Below, in pieces: positions 26,219-36,700 of a DNA stretch of 64,000 nucleotides. How positions within the stretch are numbered: position 1 is the stretch's first letter; every line of letters starts with the position of its first letter. Origin of the DNA: Paenibacillus fonticola DSM 21315 (GTDB lineage: Bacteria > Bacillota > Bacilli > Paenibacillales > Paenibacillaceae); contig NZ_KB907257.1 in the NCBI RefSeq assembly GCF_000381905.1, positions 100,386 to 164,385 of the forward strand, in the 5' to 3' direction. The notes under the pieces are model-generated. The model was not told where the DNA came from. It was given only the letters and a program-made list of their open reading frames with translations, and did not search any database. A program made the translations under genes and the position numbers.

Positions 26219-27733
26219 TTACTGATTGCTCGCCTTCCATTCGTCAAACTGCTTTTGTGCTTCTGCAATGACTTTGTCGATGCCTGCATCTTTAAATTTC
26301 TGCTTGGCCTTCGGCAAATACGTTTCCGGATCAACCGAACCGGTATAGAGTGCAGGAATGAATTCCTTCGCTACGTTTGTAATAGCCGCAACCTCTGTCT
26401 TTACTGGACCCGTATCGAAGTTAAATCCAAAAGTAGGCGCCACGATCGCGGACGAATTGAATTTCTCAAATGCATCCCATTTATCCTCCGGCTCGCCTTC
26501 ATGCAGATAAGTCAAATACATATTACCAAGTGCAAATCCAGGCATGGCGAAATTTTCTTGCATTGCCGGCAGATCTTCAATATATGGCCCATCTAGTTTC
26601 GTATAGTGCGTTCCTTCCAGTCCGTATTGAATCATGTTGCGCAATTCAGCATCCGTGTTGAGCAGATTCAGGAACATCATTGACCGCTCCGGATTTTTGG
26701 AATACGACGAAATCACCATCATGGAACCTGCAGCAGAGCTCGTGTAGATGACTGGATCATGCATCGGGCGAGTCACAATCTCGTAGCCTGCATTTCTGGA
26801 CCATCCCAGATCAGCGTAAGGCTGCGTAATCTCGCGGTCTACTAGCCATTTTCCAGTCTTGAAGTTATCAATGCCATCTAATGTAGCGATATCTTCACGT
26901 ACGTAACCTGCCTTATAGTATTCGCGCATCGTTGTCAGCGCCGCTTTCAGTTCTGGGGACTCCAGCACGTTTACAAATTTGAAATCCTCGGTGTCAATGT
27001 ACATCCCGATCGGAATTTCGTCGCCCAGTTGGTAGTCAAATGGCATATATGGCTTGAAGCTTTTCGGTACGGCAAGTGGAATAATGTCCGCTGTCTCGTT
27101 GTCCTTGATCGTCTTCAACAGCGGCTCTAAATCTTCAAGCGTTGTAACGTTGGAAATGTCGAGATTGTATTTGTCTACATATTCCTTGTTGAAGCGCCAT
27201 ACAAATTGCTGCGCCAACTCCTTGTTTGCAGGAATACCGTAGTTGACTCCGTTTACTTTGGTTCCTTCAAGGAAGCGTGGATCAAGTACTTCTACAATTC
27301 CTTCCCCATACTGGTCGAGCAAATCGTTCAGAGGCATAAATGCCCCTTTGGCAGCATTCGGCAAGTAATCAAATGCCCAAGAGCTGGAGAAGGCGATATC
27401 ATAGTTTTCGCCGGAGCTCGTGATGACCTGCATGCGCTGGCTGTAATCGCCCCAGTCAATCATATTAATGTCTAGCGTAACATTGATTTTCTCCGTTAAG
27501 TATTCATTGATTTTTTCTTGAACCATAGGCAAGTCCTTCTGATTTGGACCAATCAGATACAGCTTCAGTTTCACCGGATCAAGCTTGGAAACATCGACCG
27601 TTCCATCACTCTGTACTGCCTCTTCTTCCTTAGCTGGTGCAGCATTCTCTTTGCCGCCGCCGCATCCGGCCAGAACAACGGACAACAGAAGCATTAAAGC
27701 AAAGGACATTAATGTGAATCTTTTCGTGGACAT
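26219..27733 (-). CDS. Extracellular solute-binding lipoprotein of a carbohydrate ABC transporter
   Basis: A 504-residue lipoprotein (signal peptide with LAGC, lipidated Cys24, followed by Gly-Gly-Gly) of the LplA-like binding protein group with a DUF3502-type C-terminus. Motifs include KLKLYLIGPNQKDLP, DINMIDWGDYSQRM and MMFLNLLNTDAEL. In Paenibacillus such proteins pair with two LplB/YtcP-type permeases and no dedicated ATPase, sharing a housekeeping MsmX-like ATPase. Here it sits between the permease genes and the GH85 gene, so it probably captures oligomannose glycans freed by GH85. GGGGGAAAG lies upstream of the ATG. Confidence 0.9.
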   Translation of the reverse strand: MSTKRFTLMSFALMLLLSVVLAGCGGGKENAAPAKEEEAVQSDGTVDVSKLDPVKLKLYLIGPNQKDLPMVQEKINEYLTEKINVTLDINMIDWGDYSQRMQVITSSGENYDIAFSSSWAFDYLPNAAKGAFMPLNDLLDQYGEGIVEVLDPRFLEGTKVNGVNYGIPANKELAQQFVWRFNKEYVDKYNLDISNVTTLEDLEPLLKTIKDNETADIIPLAVPKSFKPYMPFDYQLGDEIPIGMYIDTEDFKFVNVLESPELKAALTTMREYYKAGYVREDIATLDGIDNFKTGKWLVDREITQPYADLGWSRNAGYEIVTRPMHDPVIYTSSAAGSMMVISSYSKNPERSMMFLNLLNTDAELRNMIQYGLEGTHYTKLDGPYIEDLPAMQENFAMPGFALGNMYLTYLHEGEPEDKWDAFEKFNSSAIVAPTFGFNFDTGPVKTEVAAITNVAKEFIPALYTGSVDPETYLPKAKQKFKDAGIDKVIAEAQKQFDEWKASNQ

Positions 27734-27859
27734 GTTCTTTCCCCCTGTATCACTTAGTAGTTAAGCTATATTGAACCTCCTACACAACTGATGTGTCAAA
27801 AGCCCGCATGTTCTCAAGCCGTGTGTAGCTGGCTGCAACCTGGATAAAGTATTTAAGTT

Positions 27860-28807
27860 TTAACCTTTCACGGAGCCCACCGTCAGCCCCTGCACGAAGT
27901 ATCTTTGGAAGAACGGGTACGCCAAAACAATCGGCGCTGTTGCCAGCACGACCATCGCCATTCTCACTGTTTCGGTCGGCAGACTGGCGGCCATATCGAA
28001 AGATCCGATATTTTGCGCGTTTTTCGTTAAGAAGTCCATGTTCTTCTCAATTTGCATCAGCATGAACTGCAGCGGCGGTGTTTTTTGCGGATTATTGTAA
28101 TACAGCAAGGCATTGAACCAGTCATTCCAATATCCTAAAGAGCTGAATAAGCCGATCGTCGCTATGCCCGGCAGCGATACAGGGAGCACGATTTTGACAA
28201 AAGTGAGAAACTCGCCGGCCCCGTCTATTTTTGCAGATTCGATAATTTCATCAGGCACTGTCGTCTGAAAAAAGGTTCGCATGACGATAATGAAAAACGC
28301 ACTCATCGACAATGGAAAAATCAGCGACCATATCGTATTTTGCAGATGCAGAAACTGGGTCATTACGATGTAGCCCGGCACCATCCCGCCCGAGAACAGC
28401 ATGGTGAAAAAGGCTAGAAAGCTGAAAAATCCTCGAAATTCAAAGCTGCGCCGGGATAAGGCATAAGCGTATGAAGTCACTAGAACCAAGCTTAGCAGTG
28501 TACCCAGAACCGTTACTAACAAAGTCACTCCGAAGGAGGAAATCAGTTCACTGCCCGACCGGAAAATATAGTCGTAAGCTGCTATGCTGAATTGGCTTGG
28601 GAATAGGCTGAAGCCCTCCTGCACCAAGGTCTGCTCGTCGGTCAAGGAAATGATAATGACGAACAGAAACGGAAATACACATGAGAAGGAGAACAAACCG
28701 ATGATGATGTTAAAAATTACATTCCATACAGGAGTAATGGCGTTGTAATCCCGCTTCTTCTTCACCTTTCCCGGTTGCGGGGCAGCTTGTGTCGATAACT
28801 GTGTCAT
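27860..28807 (-). CDS. Carbohydrate ABC transporter permease (YtcP-like)
   Basis: A membrane-spanning permease of 315 residues with six predicted helices. The EAA-type cytoplasmic loop is EIIESAKIDGAGEFLTFVKIVLP, which contacts the ATPase. The C-terminal PFFQRYFVQGLTVGSVKG is the common ending of this permease class. ATG 28807 follows GGAGGTG; a GTG three codons earlier overlaps that site. It starts 17 bases after the other permease and is in one operon with it and with the binding protein. Confidence 0.92.
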   Translation of the reverse strand: MTQLSTQAAPQPGKVKKKRDYNAITPVWNVIFNIIIGLFSFSCVFPFLFVIIISLTDEQTLVQEGFSLFPSQFSIAAYDYIFRSGSELISSFGVTLLVTVLGTLLSLVLVTSYAYALSRRSFEFRGFFSFLAFFTMLFSGGMVPGYIVMTQFLHLQNTIWSLIFPLSMSAFFIIVMRTFFQTTVPDEIIESAKIDGAGEFLTFVKIVLPVSLPGIATIGLFSSLGYWNDWFNALLYYNNPQKTPPLQFMLMQIEKNMDFLTKNAQNIGSFDMAASLPTETVRMAMVVLATAPIVLAYPFFQRYFVQGLTVGSVKG

Positions 28808-28824
28808 ATAAAGCACCTCCGCTC

Positions 28825-29754
28825 CTAGAAGATCGCATGATCTTTTTCGATTTTTCGAACAATATAGTTAGCGATCAGAATCAAAACAAGTCCTACCATC
28901 GATTGATATAATCCCGCTGCTGTGCTCATCCCTACGTCTCCCATATTAATCAGCCCGCGATACACAAATGTGTCGATAACATTCGTTACCGGATAGAGCG
29001 CACCCGAGTCTTTCGGAAGCTGATAGAAAAGTCCAAAATCCGAACGGAAGATACCGCCGATGGCCAGAATGGTTAATATGATCATGAGCGGTTTAAGCTG
29101 CGGAATCGTAATGTAACGAATCTGCTTCCACTTGCTGGCCCCGTCAATGACGGCCGCTTCATAATAAGACTTGTCGATCCCTGTAATGGCGGCCAGGTAG
29201 ATGACGCTGTTATAGCCAACTCCTTTCCAGATGCCGACAAATAAAATGATGAACGGCCAATACTTCGGTTCCGAATACCAGCTAATCCGCTCTCCGCCGA
29301 AAAAGGTAATGATCTGGTTTACAGTCCCTTTGTCCATGCTGAGGAAGGTAAACGCAAAATAACTGATGATGACCCAGGACAGAAAATGCGGCAGGAACAT
29401 GCCGGTTTGATAAATTTTAGCCATCCGCTTGTTGACCAGCTCACTGAGCAGAACCGCAAAGCTTACAGCGATTACGAGGCCCAAGATAATCAGGGCCAAG
29501 TTGTATAGAATGGTGTTGCGCGTAATGATGAAAGCATCATTGGTCGTAAATAAATACTCGAAATTTTTGAACCATACCCATTCACTATTGAATACACTGG
29601 CGAAAAATCCATCCCGGCTAATGCGGAAATCCTTAAACGCAAGTATTGTACCGAACATGGGCAAATAGGCAAAAATCAGAAACCAGATCGTCCCTGGCAA
29701 TATCATGATCAGCAGTGCCCGGTTGCGAATAACTTTCTTGAAAAATGCCGACAT
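28825..29754 (-). CDS. Carbohydrate ABC transporter permease (LplB-like)
   Basis: A 309-residue permease, the first gene of the transporter operon. The N-terminus RALLIMILPGTIWFLIFAYLP and the EAA loop YYEAAVIDGASKWKQIRYITIPQL are typical of LplB/YtcQ-associated permeases, and it ends with the IVRKIEKDHAIF type tail. ATG 29754 lies six bases after AAGGGGGA; the ATG two codons before abuts the site. No ATPase gene is in the cluster, as usual for the class. Confidence 0.92.
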   Translation of the reverse strand: MSAFFKKVIRNRALLIMILPGTIWFLIFAYLPMFGTILAFKDFRISRDGFFASVFNSEWVWFKNFEYLFTTNDAFIITRNTILYNLALIILGLVIAVSFAVLLSELVNKRMAKIYQTGMFLPHFLSWVIISYFAFTFLSMDKGTVNQIITFFGGERISWYSEPKYWPFIILFVGIWKGVGYNSVIYLAAITGIDKSYYEAAVIDGASKWKQIRYITIPQLKPLMIILTILAIGGIFRSDFGLFYQLPKDSGALYPVTNVIDTFVYRGLINMGDVGMSTAAGLYQSMVGLVLILIANYIVRKIEKDHAIF

Positions 29755-29955
29755 GATCATTCCCCCTTATGCCTGTTAATTACAAGCTGATTTATCGTGT
29801 TTATTCGATCCCCTATGATCAGCAACACTCAGCGGATACTCTGCTTCTTATCGCTTGCCCTTAACTACTCTTATTGTGCCAAGTAAGCGCTGCCTGCAAC
29901 AAGTTGAAAAATACTAGAAAGTCATGGATAAATTAAAGAAATAAATGGATGGAAG

Positions 29956-30065
29956 AAGAATAACGATCTACGGGCCGCTGTTGTCCGCCATTTGTCTTGA
30001 TTAGATTTGATTGAAACTAATGGCTCCCAAAGGCGGACGTAAACTCCCTACGATTCGTTATTCTT
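29956..30065. repeat. 110-base imperfect palindrome
   Basis: The outer arms AAGAATAACGA (29956-29966) and TCGTTATTCTT (30055-30065) are perfect inverted repeats; inner arms GTCCGCC (29983-29989) and GGCGGAC (30032-30038) pair too, with adjoining CAAA/TTTG, and TACGGG/CCCTAC lie between them. It encodes nothing and could be a miniature mobile element or a structured regulatory RNA. Confidence 0.65.
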
Positions 30066-30094
30066 ATTCCAGGAGGCCAAAGCATAAGAGAAAA

Positions 30095-30122
30095 AGGCTG
30101 CCCTCTAAGCCGATGGGCAGCC
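30095..30122 (-). terminator. Intrinsic terminator of the response regulator gene
   Basis: AGGCTGCCC and GGGCAGCCT form a perfect 9-base stem with an 11-base loop, followed by TTTTTCTCTT on the minus strand. Confidence 0.88.
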
Positions 30123-30143
30123 TATCTCAGTTCAATTTTGCGC

Positions 30144-31688
30144 TTATTTGGCATACATCGTTCTTAGTTCCGTAGGCGACACGCCTGCGTACTTCTTGAA
30201 CTGCCTGTAGAAATAAGAGCTGTCAATATACCCTACATTTACAGCGATTTCCGCCGTTTTCTGTTCGGTATGCAGCAGTAGTTGGGTCGCTTTCTCAATG
30301 CGGTACTGGTTAACGTAATCCGAAAAGCTGGAGCCTACTTCCTGTTGAAAGAGCTGACCGAGGTAATTCGGATGCAGCTTGAGCCGCTGACTTAGTGTCT
30401 TTAGGGAGAGCTCCTCTGCATAATGATATTGGACTTGCTCAATCAGGAATGAGACATGGGCGCTGTAGCCCGCTTCGTTTTGCCGCTGCAGCTCCAAACT
30501 TCGCGCAATCGTAGCCCATACATGCTGCTGCAGCCCAAGCATCGTGCTGATTCTGGGCAGCGGTGCGAACACTTCGCTATAATCAGGATTTCTCTCCATA
30601 TCCTTTACGGTGAGCATTAGTTGAATTGCCGTATTGATGTACGGTGCACGGCATACCGCCTGGTCATCACCCGGACTAGCCAACAGGGATTCAATGTACG
30701 CCTTAAGAGTGTGCTCGCTCCCTTCAACGAGCAGCTTGTTCATTTGCTCCTGATTCAATGGCTCCAGGGGAATTTCCGTATCCCCCTGCGCATCAGCAAG
30801 CGAGTAGAATATGTCGCCCTCCCGAGCTATGAAGCTTCGGGCAAGCTGCCCTTTTGCAGCCCGGTAGCCCTCCTGTACCCCTTTAAAATCGTTAGTATGG
30901 CCTTCTGAACACCATAGACGAAGCGTTGTCATATCGTGCAAGCGCTGCATCACTGCTGTAAGGCTCTCTTGAACAACGGCATTGTGCACTTCCATTGATG
31001 CGAACAGAACAACAATATCATCATCCACATCGGGAAAACAAATGACTTCTTGGCCTTCGACGAGCACCTGCGCAGCGATTTGGCTGAATTCATCCGCTAG
31101 TCCAGTCAAACGGTACAGCTGCGAGACCGGTTTATCGTCAGAGATTAAGCGAAGAACAGCGACATGGTAAAATGAATAGTTCATAGGTATGCCTAGCAGT
31201 TCTGCCCTCTGCCTGAACTCATGAGTCTCAATTTCGCCGTTAACCCATCTTTGCAGCACATTGCTGCGCAGCACCTTCCAATCTTCCTCCGAGCGGAACA
31301 ATTTCAGTTCCTCCCGTTCCCAATCGCCGCGAATATGCTTGATCGTAGCTTCCAATTCATCAATATTGATCGGCTTCAGCAAATAGTTTTGAATGCCTAG
31401 CGTAATTCCTACCTTCACATATTCAAACTCCTCATATCCGCTAAGCACAATAAATTTAGTTCGCGGATGCATTTCCTTGACTTTTTTTATAAGCTCCAGC
31501 CCGTTCATTCTCGGCATCATAATATCTGTAATGAGCAAATCCACCGATTCTTCCTTCAGCTTCTCCAGCGCCTGCAAGCCATCATTGGCCGAACCTGCGA
31601 TTTTCAATTGATATTGACTCCACTCTATGATCGAGGTCAAGCCTTGAGCAATGAGGGGCTCATCATCTACAAAAAACACTTTTCTCAC
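30144..31688 (-). CDS. YesN-type response regulator, AraC DNA-binding domain
   Basis: A 514-residue transcription factor. The receiver domain (1-125) has the acidic pocket Asp8-Asp9, phosphoacceptor Asp55 in LLITDIMMPRMNG and the KPIN Lys. A long middle region leads to a C-terminal double helix-turn-helix of AraC type (about 410-514) with HPNYLGQLFQQEVG and AVNVGYIDSSYFYRQFKKYAGVSP. It is the partner of the kinase encoded two bases upstream. The start is GTG 31688. Its location between the ABC/GH85 operon and the GH38 gene makes these its likely targets. Confidence 0.92.
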   Translation of the reverse strand: MRKVFFVDDEPLIAQGLTSIIEWSQYQLKIAGSANDGLQALEKLKEESVDLLITDIMMPRMNGLELIKKVKEMHPRTKFIVLSGYEEFEYVKVGITLGIQNYLLKPINIDELEATIKHIRGDWEREELKLFRSEEDWKVLRSNVLQRWVNGEIETHEFRQRAELLGIPMNYSFYHVAVLRLISDDKPVSQLYRLTGLADEFSQIAAQVLVEGQEVICFPDVDDDIVVLFASMEVHNAVVQESLTAVMQRLHDMTTLRLWCSEGHTNDFKGVQEGYRAAKGQLARSFIAREGDIFYSLADAQGDTEIPLEPLNQEQMNKLLVEGSEHTLKAYIESLLASPGDDQAVCRAPYINTAIQLMLTVKDMERNPDYSEVFAPLPRISTMLGLQQHVWATIARSLELQRQNEAGYSAHVSFLIEQVQYHYAEELSLKTLSQRLKLHPNYLGQLFQQEVGSSFSDYVNQYRIEKATQLLLHTEQKTAEIAVNVGYIDSSYFYRQFKKYAGVSPTELRTMYAK

Positions 31689-31690
31689 GC

Positions 31691-33520
31691 CTATTCCCCC
31701 TTCCGGATCATCGGAATTTCCAGCTGTACTTCCGTTCCCTCTCCCTCCGTACTGTTCACGGTCAACCCGTAGCTTTCACCGTAATTCATAACGATTCTTT
31801 CATGTACATTCATCAGGCCAATCGAGCTGTGATCCTTGTCAGGCGGCGGCTGTGTCCTCGCCAATGTCTGTCGAATCTCGGCCAATTTTTCCGGGCGGAT
31901 TCCCGAGCCGTTATCCGATACGGTGATATGTACCCGATCGTCTGAGCGATAGGCGCGGACCTTAATGATATTATCGAACTCCAGGGAACGGAAGCCATGA
32001 ACGATATAGTTCTCCACGATCGGCTGAACGAGCAGCTTAATGATGCTAAAGCCTGCAATAGACGGGTCGACCTCAATCTTAACTTCCAGCCGGCCTTCAT
32101 AACGGATACGGAATAAGTCCAAATAATTCGCACACATATCAATTTCTTCCTCGATCGTAATAATCGTGCTTTTCTTCACCATATTTTTGAACAGTACCGA
32201 TAAGCTGTAAATCATCTGGCCTACGTCCTTTGCCCCCATGTAATGCGCCTTCATCCGTATGGACTCGAGCGTATTGTATAAAAAATGCGGATTAATCTGT
32301 GATTGCAGAGCAACCAGCTCGGCGTTTTTTTGCTTGATTTCAGACGTGTACATTTTATCGATGTACTGCTCCAGCCGATCCCCCATATCGTTAAACCGCT
32401 GGGAAATTTGCTGCAGCTCATCTTCACCCGGCATTTGAATCCGCGTAGACAAATCCCCTTCCCCAATGCGGTTCATCGAGCGGATAATCCGCTGAATTTT
32501 TTTAGAGAATTTCCGAATAATTGTAGACGTAATTGCGAAGCTTGCCGTAATAAATACGATCGTTACGACAATCAAGCCATTCCTTAGGCTCTCTATGTTT
32601 TGCTGTATGGATGATTTGGACACGATGCCAACGACGGAAAGCCCGGCGTTCCCGATGTTCAATACATTCACCTTCGACAGTTCATCCAGCTCTACCCAAT
32701 CCCCCGTGTTTTCCAGCTCTGAACGGTAGGGATAGGTTTGTCCGAAATATGTATCTTCCGAATCGTATATGACGGTTCCCTGGGAAGTCAGGACAAGGAC
32801 GCGCCCGTTGATGACCGGGGCTCTGCTCTGCAGCCAGGAGGTAATCTGTTTGGTGTCAAATTCGACATTTAGCATCCCCACTTTTTCGAGCGTCCAGGGA
32901 TCCTGAAGCTCTCTGGAATAGGAGTACAGCTGCGATTTCTCCTTACCCGGCGATGAAAACTGTTCGGCATGCAGCATCGTGTCCCACGTATGCAGTCTGC
33001 GGTGGGTAAACCATTCCTCCCAAGTGCTCCTTGAGCCGAACTCACCGTTGAGTTGCTGGTTCTCGCGGCTGATGTACATGTAAAAATTGCGGGGATAGCT
33101 GTGGATCGACACGCTTTCCGCTCCCGGCTCCTGTTCCAAATAAGCTTTAAGCAAAGCGTTGAAGGAGCGCAAGCTTTGCTCTCCCGTTCTGGAAAATAAA
33201 TTAAGCCGATACCCGAGGTAGCTCTCATATTTATGATTTAAAAAATACATTAATTCATCGCTTAACGTGGCATCTCCGTAAATTTGCTGAATGACGTTTT
33301 GTACGCTATCGTACTGCCGGCTCAAGTAGATGCTCAGCACATGCGCTGTCTTCAAGTTCGCATCGGTCTGCTCCCTGATCATCCGCTGGGTTTGGTATTG
33401 ATAAACTAAGATTGCCGCGGTCGCAAACAATACGATCATCACCGTCGAATAGAGCATAATAATCTTGTTGAACATTTTTCGTTTCAGGTGATTCAGATAA
33501 AAACGGCGTAACTTTGACAT
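31691..33520 (-). CDS. YesM-type sensor histidine kinase
   Basis: A 609-residue membrane kinase of the LytS/YesM His_kinase class. One N-terminal helix (about 15-40) and another near 300 bracket an extracellular sensor domain of about 250 residues. A HAMP domain follows (MNRIGEGDLSTRIQMPGEDE), then the phosphoacceptor His in LQSQINPHFLYNTLESIRM near residue 400, and an ATPase domain with VQPIVENYIVHGF and VSDNGSGI. Extracellular glycans or a loaded binding protein are the likely stimulus. ATG 33520 is chosen over GTG 33529. It is divergent from the GH38 gene. Confidence 0.92.
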   Translation of the reverse strand: MSKLRRFYLNHLKRKMFNKIIMLYSTVMIVLFATAAILVYQYQTQRMIREQTDANLKTAHVLSIYLSRQYDSVQNVIQQIYGDATLSDELMYFLNHKYESYLGYRLNLFSRTGEQSLRSFNALLKAYLEQEPGAESVSIHSYPRNFYMYISRENQQLNGEFGSRSTWEEWFTHRRLHTWDTMLHAEQFSSPGKEKSQLYSYSRELQDPWTLEKVGMLNVEFDTKQITSWLQSRAPVINGRVLVLTSQGTVIYDSEDTYFGQTYPYRSELENTGDWVELDELSKVNVLNIGNAGLSVVGIVSKSSIQQNIESLRNGLIVVTIVFITASFAITSTIIRKFSKKIQRIIRSMNRIGEGDLSTRIQMPGEDELQQISQRFNDMGDRLEQYIDKMYTSEIKQKNAELVALQSQINPHFLYNTLESIRMKAHYMGAKDVGQMIYSLSVLFKNMVKKSTIITIEEEIDMCANYLDLFRIRYEGRLEVKIEVDPSIAGFSIIKLLVQPIVENYIVHGFRSLEFDNIIKVRAYRSDDRVHITVSDNGSGIRPEKLAEIRQTLARTQPPPDKDHSSIGLMNVHERIVMNYGESYGLTVNSTEGEGTEVQLEIPMIRKGE

Positions 33521-33618
33521 CCGGAACACATCCTGTTCTCATGTGGTCATTTACGCGATACAGTGTAACATCGTCTTAGCCAAATGGGCAAATCGAAATT
33601 GTCAATATTTTTTTATAT

Positions 33619-33647
33619 TTGAAAAAACAGCCGGGCCTGCTTATAAT
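33619..33647 (+). promoter_or_regulatory. Sigma-A promoter of the alpha-mannosidase gene
   Basis: TTGAAA at 33619-33624 and TATAAT at 33642-33647 are separated by exactly 17 bases. The start codon lies 120 bases downstream, leaving a leader in which the regulator could act. Confidence 0.7.
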
Positions 33648-33766
33648 GGACGTTGATCCCCTAGATCACCGCTTCACTTTACCTTGAGCTATGGCGAATC
33701 GCCATGCGAACACAAGGTTCTTCCTATACGCTTGCCCCCAGATTACTATGAGGGGGTAACTTTCCT

Positions 33767-36700
33767 ATGTTTTTGACAGAACATAAACTCCAATCGCGTC
33801 TCCATGAATTGTCCGGCTATCGTTACCGTGAAGCCAAACCTATCCCATCTTTTCTTAGTTTAGAAGATACTCGCAAAGAGATTAATCCCGCTCTGCCCCA
33901 GGTCGATGATTCTTGGTCTGTAATGAACACCGGCGATACCTGGAGCGGCCGCGATTTGTATTTATGGTTGTCTGCGGAGGTAGAAATTCCATCCGCATGG
34001 GCCGGCAAAAAAGTGCTTGGCCGTTTTGATTTCGGTGAAACCGGCGCCGGCAACAACTCCGGGTTCGAATCGCTCTTCTATTTGCACGGCAAGCCGTATC
34101 AAGGCGTCGATTCCAATCATATGGAAGTATTCTTCAATGAGGATTTATCCGGAAGCAAGCAGCATCTGTTGTTCCGTCTATGGTCGGGGCTAGAAGGCGG
34201 AGGACAGCGGAAAAATCAAACGCATGGCGTTCGTCTTGCCGAAATTTGCTGGTTGGATGAAATTGCTGATGATTATTACTATACCCTGAAAGCAGTCACG
34301 GAAACTGTAAAAGTGCTGGATGAGAATATGCCTGAGCGCGCACAATTGCTCAAATTCGCTGACAAGTCTCTGACTTTTATCGATTGGAGCGAACCGGGCT
34401 CGGAAACGTTCTATCAGTCGGTTTACGAGGCGAGAGATTACCTCTCGGCAGCGATTGACCGGATGGAGAAAGCCTCTCCGGTGGAAATTACTTGTATCGG
34501 ACATACGCATATCGATGTGGCCTGGCTTTGGCAGCTCAAGCACACCCGCGAGAAATCCGCCCGCTCCTTCTCTACGGTGATGCGTTTAATGGAAATGTTC
34601 CCGGAATATATTTTCCTGCAAACACAACCTCAGCTGTACGAGTATGTCAAGAATGACTACCCTGAGCTCTATGAAAAAATTAAAGACCGGGTGGCCGAAG
34701 GCCGCTGGGAAGCCGGAGGCGGCATGTGGCTGGAAGCAGACTGCAACCTGACCTCGGGCGAGTCGCTTGTTCGTCAGCTGCTAGTCGGCACTAGATTTCT
34801 GAAGCAGGAATTCGATGTCGATTGCGATTATTTGTGGCTGCCCGATGTGTTTGGCTATAGCTGGTCTCTGCCGCAGATTTTACAAAAGTCCGGCATTCGG
34901 ACATTCATGACGACGAAAATCAGCTGGAATCAATACAACCGGATGCCGCACGACACCTTCCATTGGCGCGGAATCGACGGTACAGAGGTGCTGACTCACT
35001 TCATCACGACGACTGAGCCGTGGTCACAGCCGGGATCGTGGTTCTATACTTACAATGGTCAGATCATCCCGAAGACCGTTAAAGGAAGCTGGGACGCCTA
35101 TCGCAACAAAGAGATGAATCAGAAGCTGCTTCTGTCGTATGGCTATGGCGACGGCGGCGGCGGCGTGAACCGCGAAATGCTGGAAATGCGCCGCAGACTG
35201 GATCGGATTCCAGGCATGCCGAAGCTGAAAACAGGCCGAGCGGATGAATTTTTCCGGGAATTGAATGAGACGGTGGAGCAAACCGACAGCTATGTGCATA
35301 CATGGGATGGCGAGCTGTATTTGGAATACCATCGCGGAACATATACAAGCCAGGCATACAACAAACGAATGAACCGGAAGCTGGAGCTGCTGTATCGTGA
35401 TGCGGAGTGGCTGAGCGTCATGAACAGTGTATTGAGCAGGGATTGGGAGCAGTATAGCGGCCAGGCGCTGAACGATGGCTGGAAAATCATCCTGCGCAAT
35501 CAATTTCACGATATCATTCCCGGTTCATCGATCCGTGAGGTGTACGAGGACAGCACGATTGAATATGCGGACGCCGAGCAAATCGGGCGAGGGGTGTGGC
35601 ATAAAGCTGAGCATGGTGTTGTAACCAATGATCAAAATCAGGTGTACACCGTATGGAATTCCTCCCCCTGGAGCTGGAGCGGACTTATTGAAATTCCGGT
35701 CACAGAAGGATTGGAGCAAGGCGTCTGGCAGGATCATGAAGGACGGTCCCTTACCGCACAGCGTACACAGGACTTCTGGGTGATTTGGGTGGAGGAGATC
35801 CCTTCGCTTGGACATACAACGATCCAATTCCATAGTGCTTTGCCCGCTTCTGAAGGGCAGAACCCTTTCATCCTGAAAGACAACGGGATTGTCACGCCAT
35901 ACTATGAGCTGGCCTGGAACGAGCAGGGACAACTGACCTCTATTTTCGATCTGGAGGAACAGCGCGAAGTACTGGCAAGCGGCGCTCGCGGCAATGTGTT
36001 CCAACTGTTTGAAGACAAACCGCTGGCCCATGAAGCTTGGGATATTGATATTTTCTATCAACAGAAGTCCAAGGAATTGAATGATTTGCAAGGTGTCGAG
36101 GTCCTCGAATCCGGTGCGCTGCGCACCGTCATTCGCTTCAACTGGAAATATGGCAAATCAACGCTGAAACAGGACATGATTGTATACAGTGACAACCGCC
36201 GCATCGACTTCGCAACGGAAGCGGATTGGCATGAGCGTCAGCAATTGCTTAAAGTTGCATTCCCTGTAAACGTGCGCTCAACGGAAGCGACCTTTGATAT
36301 CCAATACGGAAACGTGAAGCGTCCGACCCACTGGAACACAAGCTGGGATATGGCCCGCTTTGAAACCGTCGGCCATCAATGGGCGGATCTGTCCGATAAA
36401 GGTTATGGCGTCAGCCTGATGAACGATTGCAAATACGGCTACGACATCAAGGACAACGTCCTGCGGCTATCGCTGATTAAATGCGCGATTCATCCGGATA
36501 TTGAAGCGGATCAAGGACATCATCGCTTCACCTACTCCTTGTTCCCGCATCAGGGCGACTGGCTGCAAGGGGATACCGTGCGCCATGCCTGGGCACTGAA
36601 TAACCCGCTTCGCTACACGGAAGGCGCCGCGGATGCTCCGGCAAGATCAATGTTCAAGCTGTCCAGCAGTACGGCGATGATCTCTGCAGTGAAGAAATCA

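Larger units (their letters stand above)
29755..30143. other. Intergenic region between permease operon and response regulator gene
   Basis: About 390 bases with no gene. It contains the promoter region of the permease operon (not resolved by eye), the large imperfect palindrome at 29956-30065 and the terminator of the regulator gene at 30095-30122. Confidence 0.7.

Noticed and set aside
34190..36091. Several 90-190 codon frames antisense to the alpha-mannosidase gene
   Set aside because: Typical shadows of a GC-balanced long gene, with no ribosome sites or domains.
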